Assembly (NCBI RefSeq): GCF_030815975.1
Contig: NZ_JAUSXL010000002.1
Location: 1,674,001-1,738,000 of the forward strand
Source of the DNA: Variovorax paradoxus
GTDB taxonomy: Bacteria; Pseudomonadota; Gammaproteobacteria; Burkholderiales; Burkholderiaceae_C
DNA: 64,000 nucleotides
Reading direction: 5' to 3'
Shown piece after piece: positions 9,553 to 19,039 of this stretch. Made by a program: the position numbers and the translations under genes. Position 1 is the stretch's first letter. Each line of letters opens with the position of its first letter. The notes under the pieces are model-generated. The model searched no databases. It saw nothing but the letters and a program-made list of their open reading frames with translations, and was not told the DNA's origin.

Positions 9553-10512
9553 TCAGACCACGGCGCCGGCGTTCGGATCGTCTTCGGAGCCGCCGTCGCG
9601 CTTGGTCGGGCCGCCCTTGATCAGGTCTTCGCGCTTGATGCCCAGCCACATCGCGATGGCCGCCGCCACGAAGCACGACGAGTAGATGCCGAACAGGATG
9701 CCGATGGTCAGCGCGAGCGCGAAGTAGTGCAGCGTCGGGCCGCCGAAGAAGAACATCGAGAGCACCACCAGCTGCGTGGAGCCGTGCGTGATGATGGTGC
9801 GGCTGATGGTCGAGGTGATCGCGTTGTCGATGATCTCGACCGTGCTCATCTTGCGGTAGCGCCGGAAATTCTCGCGCACCCGGTCGAAGATCACGACCGA
9901 CTCGTTGACCGAGTAGCCCAGCACCGCCAGCACCGCCGCCAGCACCGCGAGCGAGAACTCCCACTGGAAGAAGGCGAAGAAGCCCAGGATGATGACCACG
10001 TCGTGCAGGTTGGCCAGCACGGTGGCCACGGCGAACTTCCATTCGAAGCGGATCGCCAGGTAGATCATGATGCCCACCACCACCATGCCCAGCGCCTTGA
10101 GGCCGTTGGTGGTGAGCTCCTCGCCCACCTGCGGGCCGACGACCTCGATGCCGCGCTGCGTGGCCGAGGGATCGACCGTCTTGAGCGCCTGCATCACCTG
10201 CGCGCTTTGCTGGTCGGAGTTCATGCCCTTCTGCGCCGGCAGGCGGATCTGCACGTCGCGCGAGGTGCCGTAGCTCTGCACCTGCACGTCGGGATAGCCG
10301 AGCTTGCCGATCGCTTCGCGCACCTTGCCGATGTCGGCGGACTGCTGGTAGGCCACCTCCATCACGGTGCCGCCGGTGAACTCCACCGACAGGTGCAGCC
10401 CGCGGTGCAGCAGGAAGAACACCGCCAGCGCGAAGGTGACGAAGGAGATGATGTTCAGCACCAGCGCGTGGCGCATGAACGGGATGGTCTTGTGGATGCG
10501 GAAGAATTCCAT
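9553..10512 (-). CDS. secF: Protein translocase subunit SecF
   Basis: A 319-residue SecF, which with SecD uses the proton-motive force to help pull proteins through SecYEG. The start MEFFRIHKTIPFMRHALVLN runs into the first membrane segment, followed by the conserved VEFTGGTVMEV near the start of the periplasmic domain. Five further membrane segments follow, including GYSVNESVVIFDRVRENFRR, the SecDF signature. It lies 18 bases after secD and ends the yajC-secD-secF operon. A short Asp/Asn-rich tail (DGGSEDDPNAGAVV) closes the protein. Confidence 0.97.
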   Translation of the reverse strand: MEFFRIHKTIPFMRHALVLNIISFVTFALAVFFLLHRGLHLSVEFTGGTVMEVAYQQSADIGKVREAIGKLGYPDVQVQSYGTSRDVQIRLPAQKGMNSDQQSAQVMQALKTVDPSATQRGIEVVGPQVGEELTTNGLKALGMVVVGIMIYLAIRFEWKFAVATVLANLHDVVIILGFFAFFQWEFSLAVLAAVLAVLGYSVNESVVIFDRVRENFRRYRKMSTVEIIDNAITSTISRTIITHGSTQLVVLSMFFFGGPTLHYFALALTIGILFGIYSSCFVAAAIAMWLGIKREDLIKGGPTKRDGGSEDDPNAGAVV

Positions 10513-10530
10513 GGCGCTTGTCCTTGACCT

Positions 10531-12414
10531 TTACTTGCCTTCAGCCACGGCGGTGCCGTTGGTCTTGGGGCGCCAGACCGTGCCGATCGACACCGTCTTG
10601 AGCTTCTTCTTCTGGCCGTACCAGAAGTTCACGAGGCCGCGCGAGAAGAACACGGCGGAGAACATCGAGGTGACGATGCCGATGCAGTGCACCACCGCGA
10701 AGCCGCGGATCGGGCCCGAGCCGAAGGCCAGCAGGGCAATGCCCGCGATCAGCGTGGTCACGTTGGAGTCGAGGATCGTGCCCCAGGCGCGGTCGTAGCC
10801 GGCATGGATGGCCGCCTGCGGCGAGGCGCCGTTGCGCAGTTCTTCGCGCACGCGTTCGTTGATCAGCACGTTGGAGTCGATGGCCACGCCAATGGCCAGC
10901 GCCATGGCCGCGATGCCGGGCAGCGTGAGCGTGGCCTGCAGCATCGAGAGAATGGCCACCAGCAGCATCAGGTTGACGGCCAGCGCGATCGACGAGAACA
11001 GGCCGAACAGCGCGTAGTAGGCGCACATGAACACCATGATGGCCAGGAAGCCATACATCACGCTCTTGAAGCCCTTCTCGATGTTGTCGGCGCCCAGGCT
11101 CGGACCGATGGTGCGTTCCTGGATGATTTCCATCGGCGCGGCGAGCGAGCCGGCGCGCAGCAGCAGCGCGAGGTCGTTGGCCTCGACCACCGTCATGGAG
11201 CCCGAGATCTGGAAGCGGTTGCCGAGTTCGCCGTTGATCGACGGGGCCGTGAGCACTTCGCCCTTGCCCTTTTCGAAGATCAGCATGGCCATGCGCTTCT
11301 TGTAGTTCTCGCGGCTCACGTCGCGCATGATGCGGCCACCCTTGGCGTCCATGGTCAGGTCGACCTTGGGCTGGTTGCTCTGCTGGTCGAAGCCGGGCTG
11401 CGCATCGGTGAGGCTCTCGCCGGTGACGAGCACCTGCTTCTTCACGATCACGGGGCGGCCGTTGCGTTCGAGGAATTTCTCGGAACCGAAGGGCACCGGC
11501 CCGCCGCTCAGCTCGGCCGCGCGGCCTTCGGCGCTTTCGTCCACCAGGCGCATCTCGAGCGTGGCGGTGCGCCCCAGGATGTCCTTGGCCTTGGCCGTGT
11601 CCTGCACGCCGGGCAGCTGCACCACGATGCGGTCGAGGCCCTGCTGCTGGATCACCGGCTCGGCCACGCCGAGTTCGTTGATCCGGTTGTGCAGCGTGGT
11701 GATGTTCTGCTTGAGCGCCGCATCCTGCAGCCGGCGCGCGGCTTCGGGCTTGATGCTGGCCACGAGGCGCCAGTTGCTGCCGTCCTGGCTGTCGGTGGTG
11801 GCGAGGTCCTGGAACTGGTCCTGGATCAGGCGCTTGGCCGCGTCCAGCGCGGCCGCGTCGCGGAAGGAAACCTCGACCGTCTGGCCGTTGCGGCTCACCG
11901 AGGTGCCGCGGATGCCCTTGTCGCGGAAGGTGGTGCGCAGGTCGCTCGCGAACGATTCGGCCTTCTTGTCGATGGCGCCCTTCATGTCGACCTGGAGCAG
12001 GAAGTCGACGCCGCCGCGCAGGTCGAGGCCCAGGTACATCGGGAACGCGTGCAGCGCCGTGAGCCAGGCCGGCGAACGCGAAACCAGGTTCAGCGCCACC
12101 ACGTAGGGTGGATCGGCCGGATCGGGCACCAGCGCACGCTGCACCGTGTCGCGTGCCTTGAGCTGCTCGTCGGGGGTGGCGAAGCGCGCGCGCAGCGAGC
12201 CGCCCTCGAGCGTGAGCAGGTCGGGCGCGAGCCCGGCCGCTTTCAGCGCCTCCTCGACCCTGCTCTGGGTGGCCGCGTCGACCTTGGCGGTCGACTTGGC
12301 CGCGGATACCTGCACCGCAGGCGCCTCGCCGAAGAAATTGGGCAGGGAATAGATCAACCCCACAAGCAGCACGATCACGATGATCGCGTACTTCCAGACC
12401 GGATAACGGTTCAT
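10531..12414 (-). CDS. secD: Protein translocase subunit SecD
   Basis: A 627-residue SecD, normal length for betaproteobacteria. N-terminal membrane segment (YAIIVIVLLVGLIYSLPNFFG, roughly residues 9-29), then the large periplasmic region with the hallmark LGLDLRGGVDFLLQVDM and ELGVAEPVIQQQGLDRIVVQLPG. Five C-terminal membrane segments follow, with AIDSNVLINERVREEL as the conserved translocase motif. It acts in the inner membrane with SecF and YajC. The gap from yajC is 84 bases. Confidence 0.97.
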   Translation of the reverse strand: MNRYPVWKYAIIVIVLLVGLIYSLPNFFGEAPAVQVSAAKSTAKVDAATQSRVEEALKAAGLAPDLLTLEGGSLRARFATPDEQLKARDTVQRALVPDPADPPYVVALNLVSRSPAWLTALHAFPMYLGLDLRGGVDFLLQVDMKGAIDKKAESFASDLRTTFRDKGIRGTSVSRNGQTVEVSFRDAAALDAAKRLIQDQFQDLATTDSQDGSNWRLVASIKPEAARRLQDAALKQNITTLHNRINELGVAEPVIQQQGLDRIVVQLPGVQDTAKAKDILGRTATLEMRLVDESAEGRAAELSGGPVPFGSEKFLERNGRPVIVKKQVLVTGESLTDAQPGFDQQSNQPKVDLTMDAKGGRIMRDVSRENYKKRMAMLIFEKGKGEVLTAPSINGELGNRFQISGSMTVVEANDLALLLRAGSLAAPMEIIQERTIGPSLGADNIEKGFKSVMYGFLAIMVFMCAYYALFGLFSSIALAVNLMLLVAILSMLQATLTLPGIAAMALAIGVAIDSNVLINERVREELRNGASPQAAIHAGYDRAWGTILDSNVTTLIAGIALLAFGSGPIRGFAVVHCIGIVTSMFSAVFFSRGLVNFWYGQKKKLKTVSIGTVWRPKTNGTAVAEGK

Positions 12415-12498
12415 GAGAAAGCGCTTTTCAGAAACGGGACACGGCGTGACTTGAGGCCATGCGCCACAAAGCGCAAGGCCGGGCCGCGCGTTGATTGC

Positions 12499-12834
12499 TT
12501 ACGGCTTGACAGCGCCCTTGGGCAGCACCTGGACCACGGCGCTGCGCTGGATCTTGACCTCCACGCCATTGGCGATTTCGAGGCCGAGGTACTGGTCGCC
12601 GATCGAGGTGATCTTGCCGAGCACGCCGCCGGCCGTTGCAACTTCATCGCCCTTGGCCAGCGCTTCGATCATGGCGCGGGCTTCCTTCTGGCGCTTCATT
12701 TGCGGACGGATCATCACGAAATACAGCACCACGAACATCAGCACCAGGGGCAGCATGCTGCCCAGCGAGGACAACATGTCGCCACCGCCGGAAGCAGCGG
12801 GCGCGGTTTGGGCGAAAGCAGAGGAAATGAACAA
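12499..12834 (-). CDS. yajC: Preprotein translocase subunit YajC
   Basis: A 111-residue single-pass membrane protein of the SecDF-YajC complex. A short N-terminal stretch (MFISSAFAQTAPAASGGG) leads into the membrane helix LPLVLMFVVLYFVMIRPQMK (about residues 28-47) and a small cytoplasmic domain with the family motif KGDEVATAGGVLGKI. First gene of the leftward yajC-secD-secF operon. The promoter must lie in the 270-base gap up to 13104. tgt and queA, the usual upstream neighbours, are absent. Confidence 0.95.
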   Translation of the reverse strand: MFISSAFAQTAPAASGGGDMLSSLGSMLPLVLMFVVLYFVMIRPQMKRQKEARAMIEALAKGDEVATAGGVLGKITSIGDQYLGLEIANGVEVKIQRSAVVQVLPKGAVKP

Positions 12835-12974
12835 GAGAGTCTCCAGCAGAGAGAAGAGGAATGTCAGAAGCGCGGACCGGGCCCGCGGTTCCGCGGCCCC
12901 GAGGAAAAGGCCGCGAGTCAGAGCTTGAGGCGGCGTGGGCCGCGCGCAGCAGCGGGCATTGTATTCGTGGCAAT

Positions 12975-13008
12975 GCCCCGCTCCGCGCGCTTATCCGGCG
13001 CGCGGGGC
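12975..13008. terminator. GC-rich hairpin in the iorAB-yajC gap
   Basis: An 11-base stem with a three-base bulge: GCCCCG-ctc-CGCGC pairs with GCGCGCGGGGC across a short loop. It lies 97 bases beyond the leftward iorAB stop codon and upstream of yajC, the right place to end iorAB transcription. There is no T-run after it, so intrinsic termination is uncertain. The remainder of the 12835-13104 gap shows no gene. Confidence 0.35.
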
Positions 13009-13039
13009 AGGGCTTTCCATGGGCTTCGGCTGCGCGTCT

Positions 13040-13062
13040 TTTGCTACCTTTTCAGGAGCAAA
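13040..13062. repeat. Short TTTGCT...AGCAAA palindrome
   Basis: TTTGCT, an 11-base spacer, then AGCAAA. It lies 43 bases beyond the iorAB stop. Short AT-rich palindromes built on GCTA/TAGC or TTGCT/AGCAA cores are common between genes in Comamonadaceae; this resembles them, as does the one at 57508-57524. Role unknown. Confidence 0.4.
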
Positions 13063-13104
13063 TGCGCGAGGCGGCCGGCGGTGCCGGCCCGGCCTTCCGA
13101 AAAA

Positions 13105-16100
13105 TCACGCGGCGGCGGCGCGCTGCGACTGCTGCGGGTTGCGCCACCTGGCGAGCAGCTCGCTCCAGCGGGTGCGGGCGGCGGCGAGGTTGCGCTCCTT
13201 CACATGGCCGTAGCCGCGGATCTGCTCGGGCAGGCTCGCGATCTCCAGCGCCAGCGCATGGTTCTCGGCGGCGAGGCCCGCAATCACCTCCTCGATGCTT
13301 GCGCGGTACTCGCCGATGAGCGCGCGCTCGGTCTTGCGTTCTTCGGTGCGCCCGAAGATGTCCAGGGCCGTGCCGCGCAGCCCCTTGAGCCGGGCCAGCA
13401 GCCTGAAGCCCGAGAGCATCCAGGGGCCGAACTTCTGCTTCTGCAGCTCGCCCTTGGCGTTCTTCCTGGCAATGACGGGCGGCGCGAGGTGGTAATTGAG
13501 CTTGAAATCCTTGCCCATCTCACCTTCGAACATGCCTTCGACGCGGTCGAGGAAGCTGCGGTCGGTGTGCAGCCGCGCCACCTCGTACTCGTCCTTGTAG
13601 GCCATGAGCTTGAACAGGTAGCGGGCCACCGTTTCGGTCAGCGCGCTTTTGCCCAGCGCCGACTCGGCCTGCCGGACCTTGTCCACGAACTGCCGGTATT
13701 CGCCGGCATAGGCCGCGTTCTGGTAGCCCGTGAGGAATTCGACCCGGCGCGCCACCAGGCTTTCGACGGTTTCGCGCTTCTTGAACTCGATGACCTGGCC
13801 CGGGCGCAGGCGCTTTTGCAGCTCGTCCGGGTGGGCGGCCGCCTGGCGGCCCCATGCGAAGGCGGTCTTGTTGTTCTCGACCGCCACCGCGTTGAGTTCG
13901 ATGGCGCGCATCAGCGACTCGAGCGCCAGCGGGATCCAGCCCTTTTGCCAGGCAAAGCCCAGCAGCATCGGATTGGCATAGAGGCTGTCGCCCATCAGCG
14001 TGGTGGCCGCGGCATCGGCATCGAAGGTGCCGAGCGCATCGGCGCCGATGGTGCGCGCGATCTGGCTTGCGCAGTCGTCCTGCGGGTTCACCCAGTTGGC
14101 ATTGCGCACGAAGGCGGCCGTGGGCGTGCTGTGCGTGTTGAGCGCCACGTGCGTGCGCCCTTCGCGCATGCGCGCCAGGGTTTCGGCGTTGACGGCCACC
14201 AGCGGATCGGCCGCCAGAATCAGGTCGGCCGCGGCGGTGCCGACGCGCGTGGTGCGGATCGCGTCCTGCGATTGGCCGATCAGCACATGGCTCCAGGTGG
14301 CGCCGCCCTTTTGCGCGAGGCCGGCCGCGTCCTGCGTGACGATGCCCTTGCCCTCGATGTGCGCCGCCATGCCCAGCAGCTGGCCGATGGTGATGACGCC
14401 CGTGCCGCCGACGCCGGCCACCACGATGCCCCACACCTGGTCCTGCGCCAGCACCGGCACGGCCGGCTCGGGCAGCGCGCCCAGCGCGAGCGGCGAATCG
14501 GCCTTGTCCCGGGCCTTCTTCTTGAGCTGCCCGCCCTCGACCGTGACGAAGCTCGGGCAGAAGCCCTTGAGGCAGCTCATGTCCTTGTTGCAGCTGCTCT
14601 GGTTGATGGTGCGCTTGCGGCCGAACTCGGTTTCGAGCGGCTCGACCGACAGGCAGTTGCTCTGCACGCTGCAGTCGCCGCAGCCTTCGCAGACCAGCTC
14701 GTTGATGACCACGCGCCTGGCCGGATCGACGGCCGTGCCCCGCTTGCGGCGGCGGCGCTTCTCGGTGGCGCAGGTCTGGTCGTAGATGATGGCGGTGGTG
14801 CCCGCGATCTGGCGGAATTCGAGCTGGACCTCGTCGAGCAGGTCGCGGTGCTTCACCTGCACATGGTCGCCGGGAATGTTCACGCCCTCGTATTTCTCGG
14901 GCTCGTCGGTCACGACGACGACCTTCTTGGCGCCCTCGGCATGCAGGCTCTCGGCAATCTGCAGCACCGAGTGGCCCTCGGGCCGCTCGCCGACCTGCTG
15001 GCCGCCGGTCATGGCCACGGCGTCGTTGTAGAGGATCTTGTAGGTGATGTTCACGCCCGCGGCAATGCTCTGGCGGATGGCGAGCAGGCCGCTGTGGAAA
15101 TACGTGCCGTCGCCCAGGTTCGCGAAGATGTGCTGGTCGGTGGTGAAGGGCTGCTGGCCCACCCATGGCACGCCCTCGCCGCCCATCTGCGTGAAGCCGA
15201 TGGTGGAGCGGTCCATCCAGGTGGCCATGAAGTGGCAGCCGATGCCGCCCATGGCGCGCGAGCCCTCGGGCACCACGGTGCTGGTGTTGTGCGGGCAGCC
15301 CGAGCAGAACCACGGCTGGCGGTCGGCGCCCTGCACGCCGCCCACCTTGAGCACTTCCATCGAGCGCTCCTTGGCTTCGAGGATGGCCATCTGCGCATCG
15401 ATGCGCGCGCGCATGTCGGCGCCGGCCTGTTCCAGGATGCCGAGCTTGCGCAGGCGCTGCGCAATGGCCTTGGCGATCAGCGCCGGGTTCAGGTCGGCGT
15501 TGGCGCGCAGCAGCGTGTTGGCGGTGGGGTTGGGCATGGCCCATTCGCCGCCCGAGAAATCGCCGTCGAGCTCGTTGAACTTGCCGAGCACGGTGGGGCG
15601 CACGTCGGCGCGCCAGTTGTAGAGCTCTTCCTTCAGCTGGTACTCGATGACCTGGCGCTTTTCTTCCACCACCAGGATTTCCTGCAGGCCGGTGGCGAAG
15701 TCGCGCGTGAGCTGCGCCTCCAGCGGCCACACCACGCCCACCTTGTGCAGCCGGATGCCCAGCTGGCGGCAGGTGGCGTCGTCCAGGCCCAGGTCGATCA
15801 GGGCTTGGCGGGTGTCGTTGTAGGCCTTGCCGCTGGCCATGATGCCGAAGCGATCGTGCGGGCCTTCGATCACGTTGTGGTTCAGCCGGTTGGCGCGGAT
15901 GTAGGCCAGCGCCGCATACCACTTGTAGTGCATGAGGCGCGCTTCCTGCTCGAGCGCATGGTCGGGCCAGCGGATGTGCAGGCCGCCGGGCGGCATCTGG
16001 AAATCGGTGGGAATGACGATCTCGACACGGTCCGGGTCGATCATGGCCGTGGCGCTCGATTCCACGATTTCCTGGATCGTCTTCATGCCCGACCAGATGC

Positions 16101-16716
16101 CCGAGAAGCGGCTCATCGCGAAGGCGTGGATGCCCAGGTCCAGGATTTCCTGCACGTTGGTCGGAAAGAACACCGGCGTGCCGCAGGCCTTGAAGATATG
16201 GTCGCTCTGGTGCGCGGCCGTGCTGCTTTTGGAAATATGGTCGTCGCCCGCCACCGCGATCACGCCGCCCCATTCGGTGGTGCCCGCCATGTTGGCGTGC
16301 TTGAAGACGTCGGAGCAGCGGTCCACGCCCGGGCCCTTGCCATACCAGATGCCGAAGACGCCGTCGAACCTGTTGGTGCCCGCGGGCGAGAAGCCCAGCT
16401 GCTGGGTGCCCCAGAGCGCGGTGGCGGCCAGCTCTTCGTTCACGCCGGGCTGGAAGACGATGTTCTGTTCCTTCAGGAACTTGCTGGCCTTCCACAGCGC
16501 CTGGTCGTAGCCGCCGAGCGGGGAGCCGCGGTAGCCGCTGATGAAGCCCGCGGTATTCTTGCCGGCCTGCTTGTCGCGCAGGCGCTGCAGCATCGGCAGC
16601 TTGACGAGCGCCTGCACCCCGCTCATGAAGGCCCGCCCGTAGTCGAGACTGTATTTGTCATCGAGCGTGACCGTCTCGAGGGCCTTGCGGATGTGCTCCG
16701 GCAGCGGTGCGTTCAT
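13105..16716 (-). CDS. Fused indolepyruvate ferredoxin oxidoreductase (IorA-IorB type)
   Basis: A 1203-residue fused 2-oxoacid:ferredoxin oxidoreductase that oxidatively decarboxylates aryl pyruvates, chiefly indolepyruvate from Trp degradation, to acyl-CoA using TPP, CoA and Fe-S clusters. The N-terminal half has pyrimidine- and TPP-binding domains (FISGYRGSPLGGYDQ; later GGIGCHFMATWMDRSTIGFTQ). A ferredoxin-like segment near residues 670-710 carries CEGCGDCSVQSNC and a further CNKDMSCLKGFCP cysteine cluster. The IorB-like gamma domain (VAGVGGTGVITIGQLLGMAA) follows. The ATG at 16716 (MNAPLPEHIRKALE) is preceded by a GGAG; the longer open frame upstream is spurious. It is divergent from an Lrp regulator, a very common pairing. 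Confidence 0.92.
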   Translation of the reverse strand: MNAPLPEHIRKALETVTLDDKYSLDYGRAFMSGVQALVKLPMLQRLRDKQAGKNTAGFISGYRGSPLGGYDQALWKASKFLKEQNIVFQPGVNEELAATALWGTQQLGFSPAGTNRFDGVFGIWYGKGPGVDRCSDVFKHANMAGTTEWGGVIAVAGDDHISKSSTAAHQSDHIFKACGTPVFFPTNVQEILDLGIHAFAMSRFSGIWSGMKTIQEIVESSATAMIDPDRVEIVIPTDFQMPPGGLHIRWPDHALEQEARLMHYKWYAALAYIRANRLNHNVIEGPHDRFGIMASGKAYNDTRQALIDLGLDDATCRQLGIRLHKVGVVWPLEAQLTRDFATGLQEILVVEEKRQVIEYQLKEELYNWRADVRPTVLGKFNELDGDFSGGEWAMPNPTANTLLRANADLNPALIAKAIAQRLRKLGILEQAGADMRARIDAQMAILEAKERSMEVLKVGGVQGADRQPWFCSGCPHNTSTVVPEGSRAMGGIGCHFMATWMDRSTIGFTQMGGEGVPWVGQQPFTTDQHIFANLGDGTYFHSGLLAIRQSIAAGVNITYKILYNDAVAMTGGQQVGERPEGHSVLQIAESLHAEGAKKVVVVTDEPEKYEGVNIPGDHVQVKHRDLLDEVQLEFRQIAGTTAIIYDQTCATEKRRRRKRGTAVDPARRVVINELVCEGCGDCSVQSNCLSVEPLETEFGRKRTINQSSCNKDMSCLKGFCPSFVTVEGGQLKKKARDKADSPLALGALPEPAVPVLAQDQVWGIVVAGVGGTGVITIGQLLGMAAHIEGKGIVTQDAAGLAQKGGATWSHVLIGQSQDAIRTTRVGTAAADLILAADPLVAVNAETLARMREGRTHVALNTHSTPTAAFVRNANWVNPQDDCASQIARTIGADALGTFDADAAATTLMGDSLYANPMLLGFAWQKGWIPLALESLMRAIELNAVAVENNKTAFAWGRQAAAHPDELQKRLRPGQVIEFKKRETVESLVARRVEFLTGYQNAAYAGEYRQFVDKVRQAESALGKSALTETVARYLFKLMAYKDEYEVARLHTDRSFLDRVEGMFEGEMGKDFKLNYHLAPPVIARKNAKGELQKQKFGPWMLSGFRLLARLKGLRGTALDIFGRTEERKTERALIGEYRASIEEVIAGLAAENHALALEIASLPEQIRGYGHVKERNLAAARTRWSELLARWRNPQQSQRAAAA

Positions 16717-16897
16717 AGTTTGTCTGTCTCCGTGTGGCAGGGCCTTGTGGGCCTGGCTGATGGGGTGTGGGTCTGTGCCCGGGTAGGGCGCGAGCCCATG
16801 ATCACGCAAAGTGTATGCCGGGGTGCGCGACAGGTGTTTGCGTTCTGTGCCTCCAAAAAGCAGCTTCCTGGAAGAATCTTGCTTAATATCGCCATCC
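16717..16897. promoter_or_regulatory. Divergent promoter region iorAB / lrp
   Basis: A 181-base gap between the iorAB and lrp start codons, expected to hold both promoters and the regulator's sites. A perfect 11-base palindrome CTTCCTGGAAG lies at 16864-16874, and an AT-rich TTAATAT at 16883-16889 sits just ahead of the lrp ATG. Assigning them as operator and -10 is inference. Confidence 0.4.
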
Positions 16898-17374
16898 ATG
16901 GAAAGCATTGACAAGTTCGACCTCGCAATCCTGCAAGAACTGCAGGCCGACGGCCGCCTCACCAACGCCGAGCTTGCGCAGCGCGTGGGGCTCTCGGCCG
17001 CGCCCTGCTGGCGCCGGGTGCGCGCGCTGGAGGAGGCGGGGTTCATCAAGGGCTACCACGCCGAGATCGACCGCCACAAGATCGGGCTCGGCGTGCTCGC
17101 TTTCGTGCGCGTGGACACCGAACGCGTCACCAACGACGCCACCCAGAAGCTCGAGGACGCGATCCGCGAGCTGCCCGAAGTGGTGGCCTGCCACTACATC
17201 AGCGGCACCGGCACCTTCGAGCTGCAGGTGGTGGCGCAGGACCTGGACAGCTTCTCGGCCTTCGCGCGGCAGCACCTCATGAACCTGCCGAACGTGAAAG
17301 ACCTGCACACCAGTTTCTCGCTGGGCGAGGTGAAGGCCAGCAGCGCCTGGCCGCTCGGGCACCTGGCACGCTAG
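16898..17374 (+). CDS. Lrp/AsnC family transcriptional regulator
   Basis: A 158-residue Lrp/AsnC regulator. Winged helix-turn-helix at about residues 4-60 (FDLAILQELQADGRLTNAEL, VGLSAAPCWRRVRALEEAGF), then a RAM ligand-binding domain (VACHYISGTGTFELQVVAQD). These act as amino-acid-sensing octamers. It is divergent from iorAB and is therefore the likely local regulator, perhaps responding to an aromatic amino acid (inference). I chose the ATG at 16898; the upstream extension from 16811 is not family-like. The downstream ABC receptor gene starts 71 bases away and may be read through. Confidence 0.92.
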   Translation: MESIDKFDLAILQELQADGRLTNAELAQRVGLSAAPCWRRVRALEEAGFIKGYHAEIDRHKIGLGVLAFVRVDTERVTNDATQKLEDAIRELPEVVACHYISGTGTFELQVVAQDLDSFSAFARQHLMNLPNVKDLHTSFSLGEVKASSAWPLGHLAR

Positions 17375-17445
17375 CTGCAACCTAGAATTCCCGCCCACCA
17401 CATAGACACCGCCATCCGGCGGAATAAGAGGAAGAGGTCCCCCGC

Positions 17446-18204
17446 ATGAACTCCATCCGCCGCGCCCTGGCGCTCGGCCTTGCCGCCGCCACGCTCGCCT
17501 TCGGCGCCCAGGCCCAGAACCGCGAACTCACCGTGGCTTCCAGCGCCACCTACGCACCCTTCGCCTTCGAGAACAAGGACAAGCAGATCGTCGGCTTCGA
17601 CATCGACATCATCAACGCCATCGCCAAGCAGCAGGGCCTGAAGATCAAGGTCGTCAACACGCCGTTCACAGGCATCTTCGGCGCGCTCAACAACGGCGAC
17701 GTCGACCTCGTGATCTCGGGTGTCACCATCAACGAGAAGCGCAAGCAGAGCTACGACTTCACGCCGCCGTATTTCGCGGCGCGCCAGCTGATCGCGCTGC
17801 CCAAGGGCAGCACGGTGGCCTCGCTGAAGGACCTCGCGGGCAAGAAGATCGCCGTGGTGAGCGCCTCCACCGCTGACGACATCGCCTCGCGCGAGTTCGG
17901 CAAGACCAGCCCGAATATCCGCCGCTTCGAGAGCACGCCGCTCATCATTTCCGAGCTGGCCGGCGGCGGCGTCGATGCCGCCATGGGCGACAACGGCGTG
18001 ATCGCCTACCGCGTGGCGCAGAACCCGGAGCTCAAGACGCTCGACGACAAGTCCTTCCCCGAGGAGGGCTTCGGCATCGTCGTGAAGAAGGGCGACAAGG
18101 CGCTGCTCGACAAGCTCACGGCCGGCCTGGCCGCGATTCGCGCGGACGGCAGTTACGCCACGATCTACAAGAAGTGGTTCAACAAGGACCCGAACGCCCG
18201 ATGA
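17446..18204 (+). CDS. Amino-acid ABC transporter periplasmic binding protein
   Basis: A 252-residue type-3 solute-binding protein (SBP_bac_3). The signal peptide (MNSIRRALALGLAAATLAFG, cut after AQA) is followed by the family opening LTVASSATYAPFAFENKDKQ and GFDIDIINAIAKQQGLK. LVISGVTINEKRKQSYDFTP is the conserved ligand-cleft segment. It delivers a polar amino acid to the permease encoded 32 bases downstream. A good AGGAAGAGG ribosome site precedes the ATG. Specificity is not readable. The ATP-binding subunit is not in this cluster. Confidence 0.93.
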   Translation: MNSIRRALALGLAAATLAFGAQAQNRELTVASSATYAPFAFENKDKQIVGFDIDIINAIAKQQGLKIKVVNTPFTGIFGALNNGDVDLVISGVTINEKRKQSYDFTPPYFAARQLIALPKGSTVASLKDLAGKKIAVVSASTADDIASREFGKTSPNIRRFESTPLIISELAGGGVDAAMGDNGVIAYRVAQNPELKTLDDKSFPEEGFGIVVKKGDKALLDKLTAGLAAIRADGSYATIYKKWFNKDPNAR

Positions 18205-18236
18205 GCACGTCCGGCCCGGGCGGAAGGACCCCCTAG

Positions 18237-19007
18237 ATGGAACAGCCGATCCTGCTGTTCGGATGGTTCCGCTGGGACATCCTGGTCGAATACAAGGACC
18301 TGTTCTGGCAAGGCGCCTGGATGACCTTGCGCATGACCGTGGTGTGCGTGCTGCTGGGTTCGAGCTGGGGCCTGTGCCTGGCGCTCGCGCGGCTCGCCCG
18401 GCCGCGCCATGCGCCCTGGAGCTGGGTGGCGCGCTTCTTCCTGCGCTGGCCCGCCACGGTGTACGTGAGCTTCTTCCGCGGCACGCCGCTGTTCGTGCAG
18501 ATCCTCTTGATCCACTTCGCGGTGATGCCGGTGTTCATCCATCCGGCGACCGGCCTCCTGATCAGCGGCGACCTGGCACGCGAGCTCAAGCAGGAGCATG
18601 GCGCGCTCATTTCGGGCGTGGTGGCGCTCACGCTCAATTCGGCGGCCTACATCTCCGAGGTGTTCCGCGCCGGCATCCAGTCGATCTCGCGCGGGCAGTT
18701 CGACGCCGGCCGCTCGATCGGCTTCACGCCCCTGCAGGTGATGCGCTACGTGGTGCTGCCGCAGGCCTTCAGGCGCATGCTGCCGCCGCTGGGCAACAAC
18801 GCGATCGCGCTGCTGAAGGACACCTCGCTGGTCTCGGCCATCGGGCTGGCCGAGCTGGCCTACGCCGCGCGCACGGTGGCGGGCGCCTATGCGCGCTACT
18901 GGGAGCCGTACCTCGCGATCTCGGTGGTGTACTGGGTGATGACGCTCGTGCTGACGACGATGCTGCGGCGGCTCGAACACCGGCTGGCGCGCAGCGACAG
19001 GGGATGA
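18237..19007 (+). CDS. Amino-acid ABC transporter permease
   Basis: A 256-residue inner-membrane permease of the HisM/GlnP family. The first membrane segment (GAWMTLRMTVVCVLLGSSWG) is followed by the family motif FFRGTPLFVQILLIHF. The EAA loop that docks the ATPase reads ISRGQFDAGRSIGFTPLQVM. TSLVSAIGLAELAYAARTVA is also typical. It pairs with the receptor upstream. No nucleotide-binding subunit is adjacent, because an MFS gene follows, so an ATPase encoded elsewhere must complete the transporter. Confidence 0.93.
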   Translation: MEQPILLFGWFRWDILVEYKDLFWQGAWMTLRMTVVCVLLGSSWGLCLALARLARPRHAPWSWVARFFLRWPATVYVSFFRGTPLFVQILLIHFAVMPVFIHPATGLLISGDLARELKQEHGALISGVVALTLNSAAYISEVFRAGIQSISRGQFDAGRSIGFTPLQVMRYVVLPQAFRRMLPPLGNNAIALLKDTSLVSAIGLAELAYAARTVAGAYARYWEPYLAISVVYWVMTLVLTTMLRRLEHRLARSDRG

Positions 19008-19039
19008 GCCGCAGCGGCGTCGCGCGACAATAGCGCCAC

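Noticed and set aside
10687..16911. A 2074-codon open frame on the plus strand
   Set aside because: It is antisense to secD, yajC and iorAB, rich in His, Gly, Ala and Arg, and has no family motifs: a GC-rich shadow frame.
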